A stretch of 64,000 bases of DNA. Origin: Archegozetes longisetosus. Lineage: Eukaryota; Arthropoda; Arachnida; Sarcoptiformes; Trhypochthoniidae. The notes beneath the pieces are model-generated. The model ran no database searches. It was not told the origin of the DNA and saw only the letters and a list, made by a program, of their open reading frames with translations. Positions 33,181 to 44,508 of this stretch are shown in pieces. The translations under genes were made by a program, and so were the position numbers. Position 1 is the first letter of the stretch. Each line of letters begins with the position of its first letter. The stretch covers positions 3,334,001-3,398,000 of the forward strand of contig JAEMBT020000008.1 of the NCBI GenBank assembly GCA_018873245.2, given 5' to 3'.

Positions 33181-33921
33181 TCTTTTTCGCGTCTAAAATT
33201 AAGGACTCACTATAATATTTAAGTAACTAAGAATTTCAAAACGTATAAACTTGAGTTTAGGTCTTACTTATGCAAAAATGAAATAATGAACTTTTACGTG
33301 CATTACTCGTCTTACTAGTAAAGTGTCCATAAACAGCACTTGCAAACAATTACCTATTAAAGAGATTTAAGACAAGCTTTGTATTTTATGACTCATTATA
33401 ATAAGTAATAAATAACAATTATCAAAATAATATCACTCATTATTTATTCAATCTTTCCCTTATAGGTCCATCTCTTATTAGCTTTTATTGTATTTTAAGC
33501 GCAAATTTTGACCGTATACTTTTTAGTGTTACTGTACATAGATTTGCACTTAGTTAACATTTCCAATATATGTATTTCTTCGTTACGGAGTAACCAAATT
33601 AAACATTTAGGCAAGGGATAGAGAAATGTTGCAAACGAAATAACAACATGCCTTCGATTATGTTCAAACTTCTTTAATGTATTAATAAAATCAAAGTTGT
33701 GTACTATTTTTAAAGATGTATAACAAAAATTTTTTGATTAGGAGCTGTACTCGAATTAATTATAGATTATACTTCATATTACTCGTAGGGATAAGCATTT
33801 AATATGCCCAAATCATATTCTAGCTACTCATCTTAATCGTATGTTTAGTTTATAGAGTATATTTATTAAGGATTTATTGGGGCATACAAATAAATACATA
33901 TTCTAACAATGGACTATCAGC
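33181..33921. other. No gene seen
   Basis: AT-rich. Positions 33835-33905 match 2370-2435 directly as part of the duplicated block; otherwise no features. Confidence 0.5.
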
Positions 33922-33986
33922 AGCGAACGAAACAAACTTGAAAATATTTTTTTACAAAATCATTCTTAGGCACACTATAAAACATA

Positions 33987-35809
33987 CAATCGCCCGCAAA
34001 ACGAATTGGTCCCTATTCGAGTACCCATATCTCAAAAACTACTTAGCCGATTTTAATTCTGTTTTTCGCATATTGTAGCCTATCTCCACAGAAATTATTA
34101 GCTTTATGAAATTCATAGTTATGTACACGGGGAAATTTTAAAAATTGATTTGAATTAAAAATTGGATGAAAAAATTGGCAAATGTTGTTCGCTGTACAGT
34201 ACGTTGTTTGTAAAAGGCTTAAATGTGATTTTGTTTACAAATCGTTTTGTCTTTGAATTGAATTGAAAGCCAAAATCAGTTTTTAATTTCATTTAATTTG
34301 ATCACAATTGATTTGAAATCAAGTTCAATTTGACTTTAGATGGCCGGGACTTTGACCCCTGAGAGTCGCGAAATTAAATTTCGTGATTTCATTAAACTTA
34401 GGGCACAGGGGAAGAAGTGATCAGTGATTATTAGAGAAGTTGGTATGTATTGAATGCTGTTTTATAAAATTTAAATTTTTGAAAATCATCCAGGTATTTC
34501 ACTGAACACATTCAAAAAGTGGAAGAAAATCGACGACAATAATGAGGTGTTTTTGACTAAGAAGAATAGCGGTGGAAGACCTAAAATCACTAATCAAAGA
34601 GATGATCGAACTCTTAGAAGAGTTGCAGTTCGACACAATTGGGATAATTTGGACAGATTGAGAACACGACCAGAGATTCAGAGCAATCCTCGATTACGTG
34701 AGCCTTCAGATGACACTTTGAGAAGACGTCTACGTGACCAAGGTTGTTGATATTGAATTATCAAATTTATTAACATTTTAAAAATAGGTTTGAAGAGAAG
34801 AGTGGCTGCACTTAAGGAGAGATTGAGAGAACAGCATAAAACAAGACGTCTCACTTATGCAAACCAAATGATTCAATGGGATTTGATTGACTGGTCTCGA
34901 GTCATATTCATTGATGAGTTCAAAATTTGTTCAGGAGAATGTGGTCGGCTGTATGTTTGGAGAGAGGACAGGACTCGATATGAAGAACGGAATCTGTCAT
35001 TAGTTTCACACAATTATCGGTTCAGTGTGTCGTTCATAACATGGTATTTATCAAATCAAAAATTTTGAATGTTCAAATTTTTCTGTAGTTTCAGTTTCTA
35101 TGGCATCGGTCCAATGAGAGTGGTTGACAGGCTCAACAAAGAGTCTTATAGAGATTTCCTGTCAATGGATCTGATGCCTTATATTGAACAACACTATGAC
35201 GACGGAAATGTATTGCTATTGCATGATAATCATCGAGCACACCATGCAAATCTTGTAACTGATAGGATTCGAGACAATATTGAACAAACTGAAGATTTTC
35301 TCATTTCCCATCCACCGTAATAATAATTTTTTAGCATGTATATTTTTTAAAAATTATTTTGTAGTTTTTCATCTGATCTCAACGCTGTTGAGCAAGTCGG
35401 TGGAATGATCAAGAGCCTCATTTGGAAGGAAAGACTTGTCTTCAATTCATACGAAGAATTATTGGTTGCACTACAGATATCTCACGAACATTTACAAGAT
35501 GTCTCTTATCGACAATTCTTCATCAATTTGTTGGAATCGATGCCTAACAGAATGAGTGAAGTTATCGCTGCTGAAGGCGGTCATACACACTATTAATCTT
35601 ATTCATTATTCTATTTGTCACTAAAATTTTGATTAATATTTTGTTTTTCATTTCTCATTAAACTATTATTAATATATGCAAGTTCATATTTTCATTATTA
35701 ATTTCTATGGAGATAGGTTACAATTAGCAGAAAACAGAATTGAAATCGACCTAGTAGTTTTTGAGATATAAATGTTCAAATAGGGACCAATTCGCTTTGC
35801 GGGCGATTG
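33987..35809 (+). mobile_element. Intron-containing Tc1/mariner-superfamily element
   Basis: 1823 bp, flanked by TA at 33985-33986 and 35810-35811. The terminal inverted repeats start CAATCGCCCGCAAA and, imperfectly, extend ~110 bp (GAATTGGTCCCTAT, CATATCTCAAAAACTA). One transposase gene fills the centre. The TA target and DDE transposase place it in the IS630-Tc1-mariner superfamily. Confidence 0.88.
34341..35596 (+). pseudogene. mariner-like transposase with four short introns and one in-frame stop
   Basis: Cut-and-paste DDE transposase. Exons read about 34341-34440, 34494-34740, 34788-35041, 35090-35309 and 35365-35596, with introns of ~45-55 bp that begin GT and end AG. Residue content: helix-turn-helix near GISLNTFKKWK, IDEF (first aspartate), HDNHRAHH (second), and SSDLNAVEQ after the last intron (glutamate, ~38 residues after the second aspartate). 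The end is GGHTHY. The first exon (ATG 34341) has a TGA 26 codons in, after GQGKK-like lysines, before the helix-turn-helix, so it is a recent pseudogene or starts elsewhere. Most animal mariner transposases have no introns, so this structure is unusual. Confidence 0.8.
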
Positions 35810-35869
35810 TATATAAAAAAATTAGCCGCCAACGTGTTACGCAACATATATTAGTTTTATATCTACAAT

Positions 35870-36017
35870 GTGAAGCGATTTAATAATAAATTGCATTTAT
35901 TAGTATTTGAACTTGAATTTTATTGTGCAGGTACCAATCAAGCTGACCTTGCACGCCCTTCAGTACTCCTGCATTCGAGTACACTATTAAATCGAAAAGT
36001 TGTGCAATTTTTCACTT
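35870..36017. repeat. Inverted copy of 2440-2590
   Basis: The reverse complement of the segment upstream of P450 unit 1. It lies between the two direct ~115-bp repeats, whose recombination could have produced the inversion or excised flanking DNA. Confidence 0.75.
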
Positions 36018-36019
36018 AC

Positions 36020-36140
36020 AATGGACTATCAGTAGCGAACGGAACTTGAAAATATTTTTTTATAAAATCAATCTTAGGCATACTATAATATATATATAAA
36101 AAATTAGCCGCCAACGCGTTACGTAACATATAAATTTTGC
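36020..36140. repeat. Uninterrupted copy of the ~115-bp repeat
   Basis: CAATGGACTATCAGTAGCGA through GCGTTACGTAACATATA, matching 33922-33984 joined to 35812-35850. Confidence 0.75.
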
Positions 36141-36201
36141 AATTTAATTTTTCCAAGTTTTATCGATTATTGTTTGAATGCAGTATTAACCAAAGAGTTT
36201 T

Positions 36202-36258
36202 CGTGGCGCTAAGGTAGAATGTTCGGTATTAAACTTCTAGGTCTCGGGTTCGATAATT
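36202..36258 (+). other. tRNA-like fragment
   Basis: TGGCGCTAAGGTAGAAT resembles a box A and GGGTTCGATAA (36246-36256) a box B at tRNA spacing. The acceptor stem does not close, so it is a degraded tRNA or SINE head, not a functional tRNA. Confidence 0.35.
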
Positions 36259-36408
36259 TGATTTTCAAATTTTCTTTGCCTCTGAAACTTTAGAAACTTA
36301 AATTTTTGACATATTTCATATGCAAAAAGTGCTTCTATTTGTAAACAAATCGTTTGAATACTATACAATTGTGAAGATGACTTCATTTAATATTTTTAAT
36401 ATTGTTAG

Positions 36409-37916
36409 TGAATGAACATCCAATAATCAACAATAATTTGTTTAATTCAGTCGGTGATCAATGGAAAAGAATTCGATCAATTGCAAGTCCAACATTTACG
36501 AGCGGAAAAATGAAGAAAATGTATCCAATGATAAGAAAGTGTCTCCAAGATTTCTTAGATAATTTGGAAACTTATGCAAAAGATGGAAAGGACATCAATT
36601 TGAAAGAAATGAATGGAAACTTCACAATGGATGTGATCGCTTCGTGTGCTTTCGCCACTCAAACAAATGCACAGAAAGATCCAAATAACCCATTTATAGT
36701 GAATGCCAAAAAAATATTTGATTTTAAAGCAACTAGATTCATCCCAGCACTAATTTTTCCAAAGTTTTTGAATAGTATTATGAATATAACATCACAATTC
36801 GATGAGAGTGCAAATCAATTTTTTCCAAATTTAACTGGACATATATTAAAAACTCGACGAAATAATAATTCGAAACACGACGATTTGGTTCAATTGTTAA
36901 TGAATGCGGAACTGAGTAAAGAAATAATTAGAGATGAAAATGATATAAACGAAGCACATCATGTGAATGAAGGTAAAAATTGAACATTTTATTTCATTGC
37001 GTCACGTATTTGAGTATTTTATGTTCTTACATTTTACATAGTCAGTATTTGTGCAAACTTATAACACAGAATAATATTACAACTAATACGTTTTATTTTA
37101 GAAGTTAAGACTTAGTATGATTTAGTATAATTTATAACATACTTTTTTACATCAATTTTCTAAAGATATTCATCTGATTTATAGGTGAAGAAGAGTTAGA
37201 TGCACAGAAAAAAGCTTTCAATATAAATGTTGTGAATAAACGTTTGACAGATAATGAAATATTGGCCCAGTCTTGGGTTTTCTTCCTTGCTGGATATGAA
37301 ACAACTGCAACGACTTTGTCATTTTGTTCATATGAATTGGCTCTCAATCCTGAATGTCAACAAAAACTTTATGAAGAAATCAAATCTGCTGTTGATTCTA
37401 ATGGAGAAATAGGCTATGAAACACACGAAAAACTTCCATATTTGGATTCAATTTGTATCCGAAACATTACGTCTTTATCTACAAGTTTTAAGACTCGAAA
37501 GACAAGCCATGACTGATTATAAATTAGGTGACACTGGAATCACTTTATTCAAAGGACAGGTCATAGAAATTCCGACTTATGCCATCAATCATTCAGAAGA
37601 ATATTATTCAAATGCTCATAAATTTAATCCCGAAAGATTTATGCCTGAAAATCGAGACCAAATCACTCCGTACTCTTATATTCCTTTTGGTGCTGGTCCT
37701 CGAAATTGTATTGGAATGCGATTCGCTTTAATGGAAGTAAAATTATGTTTATCACAAATTGTTCGAAGATTCAAATTTGTTAGAAGTTGTAAAACTGAAG
37801 TTCCCCTCCAGTTCAAAAAAGTTACACCTTTTTGTGCTGCAAAGAATATAATTGTTGGAATTGAAAAAAGACAAAATAAAATTTTTTCATATGATTCATA
37901 TCATAAACAATCTTAA
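36409..37916 (+). pseudogene. Cytochrome P450, unit 3, truncated and frameshifted
   Basis: Similarity to units 1 and 2 starts abruptly inside exon 3 (GAACATCCAATAATC), so exons 1-2 and ~130 bases of exon 3 are missing. The remaining exons are 36409-36972 and 37185-37916 with a GT-AG intron. Motifs AGYETTAT, PERF and FGAGPRNCIG are present. An extra T near 37450 shifts the frame just before the K-helix ETLR, and the normal stop after GIEKR has become CAA, extending the frame to 37916. The intron and first half of exon 4 match unit 1, while the last ~120 bases match unit 2, indicating gene conversion or unequal crossing-over. Not expected to make an enzyme. Confidence 0.9.
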
Positions 37917-40165
37917 TAATTACAAAGGAATGATATGAAAATACCAATCGAATTCAAAACTCACTCAGATTTCTTGTATTGTATGCTACGTTCAAAATTT
38001 AAAATAGCTATTTGTATAATCGGGAGCTTTTCAGCTCGTATTTGAATTCAATAATAATTTTGGTAAGACTTATAAATTTTATATTGTTTTTATCACATAT
38101 GGAAATCTCCCAAAATTACTCATCATAGAAAAAAATTTATTTTATCTTTAGTCAGCCATTTGTTCTCTTTGAAAGCATGGTTTTAATTCAGTCACAAAAT
38201 ATGATAAATTCCATAAATTAATGTTAATTTCAAATACGATTTTGTGATAATGTGTTATTATATCATTTGAACACAAAATTGTATTTAAAATTTACAATTA
38301 ATTGAAGAATTTATTATATATTTATGACTGAAAATGCTTTCAAAGAGAAAAAACGACTGACTAAAGATAAAATAAAATTATTTCCTATGATTAGTGAGTT
38401 TATGAGATTTTCATTTGTTATAAAGACTTTGTATAAAATTTACAAGTCTAATCAGAATCAGAGTTCAAATACAAACTGAAAAGCTCTCGACTGTACAATA
38501 GTGGTAGAATAAAAGTCAACTTGTTTTCACTGACTCTCAGTTATAAATCCAGTTCTCATAAAAACTTATTTGTAAAAACTAGAGATATGAAAGTTTTAAA
38601 AAATTTTATAATAGGTCGCGTTATTTAATTTTAATTTAAAATGTGTTTAACAATGCCTCAAAATATAGTATTTTATAAGCGAATGTTCAAAAAAAGTTAC
38701 TTATCATATGAGAGAAAATTTTCGCATGGCTTATTGCGTATTGTATTTGACAGTCAGTTATGTAGTACTTTTATGCTCATTTCATATTAGGTTCTTATTC
38801 AGCATAAAGTTATCTTAGTTGGGTTATCTCATTTTGATTAAACATGAGCGCAAACAGTGAACACTTATCTAATGATTATTGGCTGATGATAATGTTGCAG
38901 TAATCATTTCTATCTCTACATATAATCATTCAGCATAAAATTTAATTTTAATAAGTTTTAATACAGCTCAAATTATTAGCAAGTATTAGATGCATACAAT
39001 ATAGTGGACTGCTCAAAATACTGTATAATCGTATTTATTCTAAGTACTCGACTTCTACTGTAAAATCCTTAAAACATTACTAATAATAGTATCTAAAATA
39101 AAGCTGAAAACACGTTGCGTAAAATTAATAATTAAATTGAAGGTCAGCGAATAGATAGGATTTACAAATTTGTTTTAAAAAACACTATAACTGCATTTAC
39201 TGACAAGTAATAGTTAGTTTCCTTAGTTTAAACTTTAATCGATTCCTATTTCATGATAAGAATTTGGAAAAATAATGTCTTAATAAGTCAGTATTTATCT
39301 ATGCAATTGCTAGAAATGTTTTACATCGCATTCTAAACAGTTTCTTTGAATCGTTTAAGAAATCTGCCCAAAAGGTTATATAAGATCTAGTTTTCAAATA
39401 ACTGTTGACGATAAAATCCTTTAATTTATTTTAAACGCCGTCTTTCAGGTTTATATCACAAGTTTTTTTGTCTGGATTTATTAAAGTGCAAAATTACGTC
39501 TTTACTATGCTGTACTATAAATTATTCCTGTATTGTATTCATAATCATAACCATTCGTAATCATAATCATAATATTTTTTTCTGGAGACTAAAGCTAAAG
39601 TTTGTGCGAACTTTTCAATTGAGCTTTTAATTTTACATAGTGTACTCTGGTCAGCAGTCAGCCTTGTAGGCTTCGGCAGATATAAAGCTCGGGTCTCTGT
39701 CGTAGATAATGAATATCAGTTAAATTAAAAAGCGGTTTCAAACCCGTTATCTCCAGTTTAAAACAGTAAAGTTTAACACCGTCTAGACATTAGTATCTTT
39801 AAATTCTAGAAATTTAATCTTATCTGATTGAACTCTTCGCTTTATTCTACTAAAAACCCTGATTTTAAAGTAGAAAATTAAATGGTCTTTAAGCATATCG
39901 AAATTCTGGAACTTCTTTTAAATTTTCACCAGAAAGAAATACGAAATTAAACTCAGAACTTATCCCTTAGGAGAGTAAGAGAGTAAAAAAGTCCTATTGT
40001 GATATTTTCTATAATTATCTGTTTTACCATGGATCAAACCTAATCATACTAAGATTACAGCTTTAAACATAATCAAACAATTTTACAATACTTGGTTTCA
40101 TTAAGTATATTTGTACCGAAGTGATAGCTAACAAATTAACATAGAGATAATTGCTTTTGCAACTT
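37917..40165. other. Intergenic, with one foldback element and no gene
   Basis: Apart from the inverted repeat at 38014-38499, I see only AT-rich sequence without coding frames. Confidence 0.5.
38014..38499. mobile_element. MITE with ~180-bp inverted arms
   Basis: 38014-38200 and 38320-38499 are imperfect reverse complements sharing GAGCTTTTCAG, TTTTATCTTTAGTCAG and TTCTCTTTGAAAGCAT. TA sits at each outer edge, compatible with a Tc1/mariner-type MITE. No coding capacity. Confidence 0.7.
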
Positions 40166-40173
40166 ATAGTGTA

Positions 40174-41086
40174 GTGGTGAGCATAAGCTAGCTGCGAGCT
40201 GCACCGAGCCTGAAGCTGAGCTCATTTCAAGCTCAAAATAAAGCAATGACAATATTAAATGTAAAATAGCAGTGAATACTGAACTGCTTCTCATATGTTA
40301 ACAAAATAGATTTTCAAATTACATCTTCTATCTAACTCAGTGATGAAATACATTCCTCAACTGTCAATTATCATATTTTCAAAAAGAATTTCGCTTTAAA
40401 ATTATATTTAATGCAATAACTCTTTTTTAAAAAGAGAATTAGTAATGATTTTGGCCTTAAAAGTGGTATTATTTATATTCATTACTTAAGTCTCTTTATA
40501 TTTGAAAATATGATTATCTCAAATAATTTCTGAGATAACCTTGAAAATCTTGATAATCTTTTTGTAAATGATTCAAAGTAAGAGATAATTATTGTTGAAA
40601 CTATCATTAAAATATTTTCACAAGGAATTAAAATACGACGAGAAGACTCGCAATGATTTATGTCATACTGAGTGTGATGTCGAAACGCTCTCAGAAACTC
40701 ACAAGTATAATAGGAATGAATTCTTTATTAAAATAAATGATAAGATATTAAAATGCAAAAACTGTATACAAAATGAGACACGTTTTAGTATTAAAGTCTC
40801 GTGTAAACGCTTAAGAAACATTCAAATAAATAATAATTTATCTCATTGTCTCAAACCAAATTCAATGTTTGAATTGATTTTTCAAAATGTGTGATCAAAA
40901 CCAGTATATTATTTGCACAAACACTTTATTATAGTTTGATATAGATACTTGTTATAGAAGTCACTACTGGTTATTTTGAATTTTTAACATATGCTCAGAA
41001 GCGTAGTTCAAAGTTCAAAAATTCTGAGCTGCGCTTATAAAAGCTTGAGCTTGAAGCTCAAGATTTCGGACCAATGCTCATCACTA
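40174..41086. mobile_element. hAT element just upstream of P450 unit 4
   Basis: Termini are TAGTGGTGAGCAT and, reversed, TAGTGATGAGCATT. The flanking octamers TTATAGTG (40166-40173) and TTATAGTT (41087-41094) differ at one base and fit an 8-bp hAT duplication. GAGCT-rich subterminal motifs occur at both ends. It ends ~62 bp before the unit 4 TATA-like box. Confidence 0.75.
40592..40894 (+). CDS. 100-codon ORF inside the hAT element, unknown
   Basis: A lysine- and cysteine-containing frame with CHTECD, CKNCIQNE and CKRLRN motifs. I recognise no hAT catalytic block in it. The cysteine pair CKNC could be part of a zinc finger. Being alone inside a short hAT element, it may be a captured exon or a chance frame. 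Confidence 0.25.
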   Translation: MLKLSLKYFHKELKYDEKTRNDLCHTECDVETLSETHKYNRNEFFIKINDKILKCKNCIQNETRFSIKVSCKRLRNIQINNNLSHCLKPNSMFELIFQNV

Positions 41087-41148
41087 TTATAGTTCATAAT
41101 GAGCTGTTTGTATTGACTTATCATTTTCAAAAATACCAGTAAATCTCA

Positions 41149-41154
41149 TATAAG
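41149..41154 (+). promoter_or_regulatory. TATA-like box of P450 unit 4
   Basis: TATAAG in the context CTCATATAAGCA, 84 bp before the unit 4 ATG, near the position of the TATAAATA boxes of units 1 and 2. Confidence 0.4.
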
Positions 41155-41393
41155 CACATTTGTTGAATGAGAGACTTTCATATGGGTCCTAAACTTTAGA
41201 GAAATTTTAGTTGAACAAAAGTTCTTATAAAAATGGGCATAATTGGATTCGAGTTATGGCAATTGTTTGCTTTAACTTTAATACCTCTAATATATTGGTA
41301 TGTATTGATTTTTAAGTTATACAATAAGTAAATATGTTACATTTCTCATGAAAATTTATGACTGGTACTAACCCAAAAATGAGTATTTCTTTA

Positions 41394-42609
41394 GAGAGAA
41401 TACAGAAAGGTTTTGCTTATATTTTAAAAATATGGTATCAGATATACTAATATGGTTTTTAGGAAAAAAAAGTTTGAATCAATTCGTAGTAAAAATTAGA
41501 AAATCATAAATAACTTATTTTTTCATATAAATTCCAATTCGAATATGAATTAAAATGCGCGCTTCTCTAAAGTTAATGGATAAACTTTTGAGCTATACTT
41601 TTCATATAAAGCATCTAACATGTTGATACTTTTGATACAAAAATTATATTTTTATTTCTAGCAATTTAATTATTTGGATATAAATTTTTGTGTTAGAAGT
41701 ATTTACTTATTAGATATTTCATATAAAAATTACAGTGAAAAAGCTGTTACCAATAATTAGAAACTGAGAATTGTGTTATGTAGCATTTCCTATAGAACAT
41801 ATCTGATTAGTCGACTGTATATCAAATTAATTATTAAAATTTAAAATTTATTGATAAGTACTCAATCTTCACCTAATATTTCGTCAAATTTTAAGGTTTA
41901 CTAAAATAAAACTTTGACGAGTTACACGTAAAAGTATATATTTTTTAATTATAGTAATTGTACAGAGCTTTCTTATTGTACTCAGCATTAGTGGTTCTTT
42001 TCAATTAATAGTACAAAGTAAATCATTATAATGGGAGTAAAGCGTGTAATAAACAAAACAAACACATGTGCAATAGTCAGTCTGACCACATGTTCCGGAA
42101 TGTCTTTAACAGTCCAGGCATTGTGAACTGTGTCCAGGTAGAAGGAATAGGTCATTAAAGTGTCCAGGAATGCAAAATGTTTGTCAATATCTTTAGAAAA
42201 TAGATTTTGTCAAACATTTCGCATTCCTGGACACTTGTATGTTGAGAAATGATCCATTCCTTACATCTGGACACAGTTCACAATGGCTGGACTGTTGAGG
42301 ACATTCTGGGACATGTGGTCAGACTGGCAATAGTCAACATTATAATCATCAATATTTATATAGTTTTTATATAAAAGTTTGATTGTATTTTTTGTATGCG
42401 GTGTACAATAAGGAAAGCTCTATACATTAACTTGAGAGAAGTGTTATTCAAATACATTTTTAGTCATATTCATATGGAATTTATATGAAAAAATGAATTA
42501 TTTATAATTTTTACGACATATTGATTTGAATGATTTTTCTAAAAATCATATTAGTATTTTTGATACAAAATTTTAAGTTTAACGAAAACCTTTCTGCATT
42601 CTCATAAGT
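41394..42609. mobile_element. Long inverted-repeat element in intron 1 of P450 unit 4
   Basis: ~41394-41605 and ~42410-42609 are imperfect reverse complements (ACAGAAAGGTTTT, ATACTAATATG-TTTTTAG, TTTTTTCATATAAATTCCA). A further inner motif, AGAGCTTTCTTATTGTAC (41955), mirrors GTACAATAAGGAAAGCTCT (42403). No transposase. It has itself been invaded by the hAT MITE at 42078-42326. Confidence 0.7.
42078..42326. mobile_element. hAT MITE with perfect 8-bp target duplication
   Basis: 249 bp, flanked by GCAATAGT at 42070-42077 and 42327-42334. It starts CAGTCTGACCACATGT and ends with the mirrored ACATGTGGTCAGACTG. The arms are ~110 bp with repeated GTCCAGG motifs and fold almost completely on themselves. 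Confidence 0.88.
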
Positions 42610-44508
42610 TCTGCACGCATTAAGAAATGTGATATAAGAAAAATTTGATTACAAACGTATGCAGGAAAATAAATTTAATTTGTTTTATTTATTTTTAAAG
42701 GTATTTAAGACGAAATTTTAATTATTGGACCAAAAGAGGTCTTAAAGGGCCGAACCCTACGATTGGTTTTGGAAATACTGTCGATATAGGTCTAACTCCT
42801 ATGCCATTGCTCGAGTTGGAATGGTATAAGAAATATGGAAAACTCTATGGGTATAAAATACAGAGGACTTTCTCCCCAATCAAGTGGGTTATAGTGAGCT
42901 ATGAGCTATAATGTATGTTTTCGAGAAAATTATCTGGATCGCAGACTATGCACACTATATCCCATATATTTAACTCCCGTTATAATCAATAAATTTCTAG
43001 TGTATTAGGATGTTCATTATAACGAGAGACAACCGTACTTTCCCAGTATATTGTATATTTTCTCTCAAGAATCATCATTTTCTCAGAGTATTCAACGGAA
43101 ATGATCCCGTACTAACTGTGGTGGATCCAGAATTGATCAAAATCATTATGGTTAAAGACTTCCATCTGTTCTCAAATCGGCGGAGAAGAAACGCAAAGCA
43201 TCCATTACTTGATAAGCATATGTTTTTTGCTAGAGATGATGATTGGAAAAGGCTTCGATCGATAGCAAGTCCAACATTTACAAGTGGAAAAATGAAGAAA
43301 ATGTACCCATCAATAAGAGAATGTTTATCGGAATATTTGGATCATTTGGAAACTTACGCTAAGGATGGAGAAGATATAAATTTGAAGGACATGCACGGAA
43401 ACTTTACAATGGATGTGATCGCAACGTGTGCTTTTGCTACTAAAACAAATGCTCACAAAGACCCAAATAATCCGTTCGTAGTTCATGCTAAGAATATATT
43501 CAATCCCAAGTTAATTAGAATGATTCTAGCTGTACTTTTCCAAACATTCTGCTGAAGATTCTCAATATCAGATCTTTATCTGAAGATAAAGATAATGATT
43601 TTTTTTTGAATTAGCACGACATATATTGAAAACTCGACGTAATAATAAGACTAAATACAATGATTTCATTCAATTGTTGGCAGACGCAGAGAAGATAAGG
43701 AGAGTATTCACGATGAAAACGATGTGAACGAAGCACATCATGTCAATGAAGGTAATTTAAATCAATAGCTTTCTTAATTAAGTTACAGAAAAAATGTCTA
43801 TCATTTATTACTTTCTTATAGGAGAGGAAGAGTTAGAGGCTCAAAGAAAGCATTAAATGTCAATGTTATCAATAAACATTTGACAGAAGATGAAATATTG
43901 GCCCAGTCTTGGATTTTCTTCATCGCTGGATATGAAACAACCGCTACAACTTTGACATTCTGTTCATATGAGTTGGCACTCAATCCTGAATGTCAACAAA
44001 AACTTTATGAAGAAATCAACTCTGCTATCGATTCTAATGGAGAAATAGATTATGAAGCACTGACAAAACTACCGTATTTGGATTCAGTCTTATCGAAACA
44101 TTACGTCTTTATCCACCAGTCATTAGACTAGAAAGACAATCAAAGACGAATTATAAATTGGGTGACACTGGAATCACTTTATTCAAAGGACAAGTCGTAG
44201 AAATTCCGACTTATGCTATCCATCATTCAGAAGAATATTATCCAGATGCTCATAAGTTTAATCCCGAAAGATTTATGCCTGAAAATCGAGATCAAATCAT
44301 TCCATACACTTATATTCCTTTTGGTGCTGGTCCTCGAAATTGTATTGGAATGCGATTCGCTTTAATGGAAGCAAAACTATGTTTAGCACAAATTGTTCGA
44401 AGATTTGAATTTTTTAGAAGTGCTAAAACTCAAGTTCCGCTTGAATTTAAGACAGTCACACGTTTATGCGCAGCAAAGAGTGTAATTGTAGGAATTCGAA
44501 AAAGATAG

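Larger units (their letters stand above)
33922..35850. repeat. ~115-bp repeat interrupted by a mariner-like element (partner 36020-36140)
   Basis: CAATGGACTATCAGCAGCGA and the following bases to 33984 continue at 35812-35850 (TTAGCCGCCAACGTGTTACG) and match 36020-36140 without the interruption. The partner is thus a near empty site for the insertion. Confidence 0.75.
41233..44508 (+). pseudogene. Cytochrome P450, unit 4, all exons present but frame-broken
   Basis: Exons are 41233-41297 (anchor, MGIIGFELWQLF), 42701-42850, 43087-43751 and 43822-44508, with splice sites at the same codons as in units 1 and 2. It is the most diverged member. Exon 3 has frame breaks near 43545, 43610 and 43700. 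Exon 4 has one near 43850 and one at ~44092 in the K-helix region, each a single-base or similar indel. AGYETTAT, PERF and FGAGPRNCIG are intact. Intron 1 (1.4 kb) carries two nested transposons and intron 2 is 236 bp. It is a decaying pseudogene unless the indels are assembly errors. Confidence 0.88.

Noticed and set aside
36202..36258. Functional tRNA gene
   Set aside because: Box-like motifs are present but the acceptor and anticodon stems do not pair convincingly.
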